From NCBI GenBank assembly GCA_002438785.1, contig DJQS01000015.1:6092-70091 (forward strand): a DNA stretch of 64,000 bases, in the 5' to 3' direction. A model generated the notes under the pieces. That model was not told the origin of the DNA and ran no database searches. It saw nothing but the letters and a program-made list of their open reading frames with translations. Below, piece after piece: positions 62,367 through 64,000 of the stretch. The position numbers were made by a program, and so were the translations under genes. Origin of the DNA: Caryophanales bacterium UBA6380. GTDB lineage: Bacteria > Bacillota_I > Bacilli_A > RFN20 > CAG-826. How positions within the stretch are numbered: position 1 is the first letter of the stretch; the number at the start of each line of letters is the position of its first letter.

Positions 62367-63275
62367 TTAATTACCTCCACCTAAATTTTTACCAGTTACT
62401 GCTAAAAATACATCATCCATTTTTCCTTTAGTTATTTCAAAATCAGTAAAAATACCTGGATGAGAAATTAATAAATCACGAGCTTCTTGTGTATTTTTTA
62501 CTTCAATTCTAATTCCACCAGGAATTATTTCATAATTTAAATTTAAATCTTTAATAACTTCTTCGTTAATACCATAAACAGTTATAAAATCCCCAGTGAA
62601 TTTGTTTTTGAGTTCAATAGGAGTTCCTTCAGCAGAGATTTTACCACTATCTAAAATTACAATGTAATTAGCATCAATAGTTTCTTCCATATAATGAGTT
62701 GTAAGTAAAACCGTCAATCCTTTATTCTTACGATAATCATTTATTATTTCCCACATTTTTTTACGTGTTTGAGGATCTAATCCGGTAGTTGGCTCATCTA
62801 GAATCAAAATCTTTGGACTACTAATTAAAGCCCTAGCGACATCAATTCTTCGACGTTGACCTCCTGACAATTTTCTAATTGTTCTATTCATTAAGTCTTT
62901 AAAATCAAATTCAAGAGCAAGTCGATTAATAACTTCATCTGCCTCTTTTTTATATATTCCATATAAAGACGCTCTATTATATAAATTATCTTTAACAGTT
63001 AAATTAGCATCCAAAACTGAATTTTGAAACACAACTCCAATCTCTTTACTTATTAATTTCATATCAGTATCGACATTTTTTCCATCAATTTTTACAGTTC
63101 CTGAATCCTTTTTTAAGGTTCCACATAAAATTGCAATAGTTGTCGATTTTCCAGCACCATTAACACCTAATAAAGCAAAAAACTCTCCTGATTTAACTTT
63201 AAATGATAAATCATTAACAGCTTTTACATCACCATATGACTTATATAAATGTTCAATTTCAATAATATTGTCCAT
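62367..63275 (-). CDS. ABC-2 type exporter ATP-binding protein
   Basis: A DrrA/CcmA-like ATPase of about 302 residues. Walker A is GVNGAGKST, signature KLSGGQRRR, Walker B LILDEPTTGLD, switch histidine in LLTTHYMEE. The C-terminal extension (SHPGIFTDFEITKGKMDDVFLAVTGKNL) is typical of drug-export ATPases. The start at 63275 has AGGAG 6 bases upstream; an ATG at 63281 abuts this ribosome-binding site. It forms the exporter with the following permease. Confidence 0.92.
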   Translation of the reverse strand: MDNIIEIEHLYKSYGDVKAVNDLSFKVKSGEFFALLGVNGAGKSTTIAILCGTLKKDSGTVKIDGKNVDTDMKLISKEIGVVFQNSVLDANLTVKDNLYNRASLYGIYKKEADEVINRLALEFDFKDLMNRTIRKLSGGQRRRIDVARALISSPKILILDEPTTGLDPQTRKKMWEIINDYRKNKGLTVLLTTHYMEETIDANYIVILDSGKISAEGTPIELKNKFTGDFITVYGINEEVIKDLNLNYEIIPGGIRIEVKNTQEARDLLISHPGIFTDFEITKGKMDDVFLAVTGKNLGGGN

Positions 63276-63311
63276 TTTCATCTCCTAATTTATTAAATAA
63301 TTTAAATTTAT

Positions 63312-63500
63312 TTAATTTAATTTAGTTATAACTGGTTTACCATCTTTATCAAGTAATGGGGTAACACCTGATCCGCACATATTGCAAATAAGTAAATAAG
63401 TTACTCCAGTTTCTTTATCGACAATAATGTAGTTACTAGGTCCTAATAATGAACTATCTTCTTGATAAATTTGAACAAATCTTTTTTCTTTCTTACTCAT
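63312..63500 (-). CDS. DUF6440 family protein
   Basis: A small soluble protein of 62 residues from the chosen start (MSKKEKRFVQIYQEDS). YIIVDKETGVTYLLICNMCGSGVTPLLDKDGKPV matches the DUF6440 pattern, in which IVDKxTGVxYL and GLTPLLDxDGxP are the hallmark. Function unknown. An alternative ATG at 63515 sits too close to the GGTGG ribosome-binding site. It precedes the ABC-2 exporter in the same direction, 36 bases away, and may be co-transcribed. Confidence 0.82.
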   Translation of the reverse strand: MSKKEKRFVQIYQEDSSLLGPSNYIIVDKETGVTYLLICNMCGSGVTPLLDKDGKPVITKLN

Positions 63501-63515
63501 AATAATGACATCCAC

Positions 63516-64000
63516 CTTTTAATAAACTATAAATATAAATAATTGTGCATACTATTTTTTTAATTAATATACTTCTCTATTCTAATATATAAACGAATTT
63601 TTTTATCAGCTAATTTGTAAATAAATTGTAAAAGATATTTTTTATTATCTGTTAATTAATAAAATAAAAAAGCTTAATATATTTAACTATATTAGGCTAA
63701 TGTTGTTATAGAACTCATAAATATTAATTTATTTTTAAGTCTATTCTTAAATTAAATGTATTAAATAATAAATATCAGCCATGTTTTTTTTAGAGCAAGT
63801 AGTTCTATTATAAAGACATGGATTAAAATTTATTTTTGAAACTCCTAAGGAAATGAGTGAAATGTTTATTAAATCTTTAAATGGTTATCTATATATAATA
63901 GTTTTTAATCATAATATAAAGTATTTTATTTATATCTAATAAGCTATAAGATAATAAAATTTTTAAATTTTATCAAAGTTCGATATGCACCCCAAAATTT
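63516..64000. other. AT-rich tail without a recognised gene
   Basis: No start-to-stop frame of credible length lies here. A minus-strand hairpin with a T-tail is at 63661-63698. At the extreme end, the minus strand from 63999 reads NFGVHIEL then TGA (63973-63975), which may be the last codons of a gene lying beyond the window. Confidence 0.5.
63661..63698 (-). terminator. Possible terminator for a minus-strand gene right of the window
   Basis: An 11-base stem AGCCTAATATA/TATATTAAGCT with one mismatch and a 6-base loop, followed on the minus strand by TTTTTATTTT. No minus-strand gene is identified between it and 63970. Confidence 0.5.

Noticed and set aside
63790..63940. Plus-strand open stretch of about 40 codons near the right end
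   Set aside because: No start codon in a suitable place, no ribosome-binding site and no recognisable residues.
63973..64000. Minus-strand peptide ending GVHIEL then stop at the right edge, suspected transposase tail
   Set aside because: Only eight codons are visible; not enough to name a family.
1..64000. CRISPR arrays, rRNA genes, intact insertion sequences or prophage
   Set aside because: No regularly spaced repeats, rRNA signature runs, complete transposase genes or phage structural genes were seen.

Overview
This 64 kb window (about 29% G+C by eye) is a chromosomal segment of a small-genome, very AT-rich Firmicute. Gene content and order point to class Bacilli near the Mollicutes, Erysipelotrichales or uncultured RF39-type gut lineages; that placement is inference. 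Two long blocks keep the Bacillus subtilis order: rplS-rbgA-rnhB-dprA-topA-trmFO-xerC (positions 1-6470) and pyrH-frr-cdsA-dxr-rseP-polC (16152-25584), the latter without uppS and proS. UGA is a stop codon: topA ends in TGA, and prfB keeps the RF2 autoregulatory frameshift. The Mycoplasma genetic code is therefore excluded. Nearly all housekeeping genes lie on the minus strand.

Layout. 1-6591: translation, ribosome and DNA-topology genes, with dprA carrying its own upstream element. 6602-10804: a MarR-controlled heterodimeric ABC drug exporter with promoter and operator. 10836-15889: CarD-like regulator, LemA plus membrane partner, MazG-like pyrophosphohydrolase, MATE exporter. 15949-16025: tRNA-Arg(CCT). 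16152-25606: the polC-pyrH block. 25937-35197 (plus strand): mglBAC galactoside uptake operon behind a cre/LacI-type site, then lacZ and a membrane lipoprotein. 35190-37848: an unknown protein, a KAP-type P-loop NTPase and a small metal-binding HMA protein. 37852-49494: uvrB, yitT, prfB, secA, comFC, comFA, rpiB, sua5, prmC, prfA. 49503-55959: DUF2156-GNAT fusion, small membrane protein, two large lipoproteins. 55999-58946: amino-acid ABC transporter under a lysine (L-box) riboswitch with terminator. 59246-64000: DUF4143 ATPase, a decayed surface-protein fragment, an ABC-2 exporter, a DUF6440 protein and an AT-rich tail.

How it works together: the mgl operon imports galactosides and LacZ hydrolyses them in the cytoplasm, with a site suggesting catabolite or LacI-family control. 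Lysine supply is set by the L-box. DprA, ComFA and ComFC indicate a DNA-uptake programme. dprA and comFA share an identical 12-base element just upstream of their starts and nowhere else that I found in the window; its TACGA core resembles the streptococcal competence (cin) box. This is the most interesting regulatory observation here. Other unusual items are an MglC permease carrying a roughly 425-residue charged N-terminal extension, an amino-acid ABC ATPase with a roughly 90-residue insertion, and the KAP NTPase pair of unknown role.
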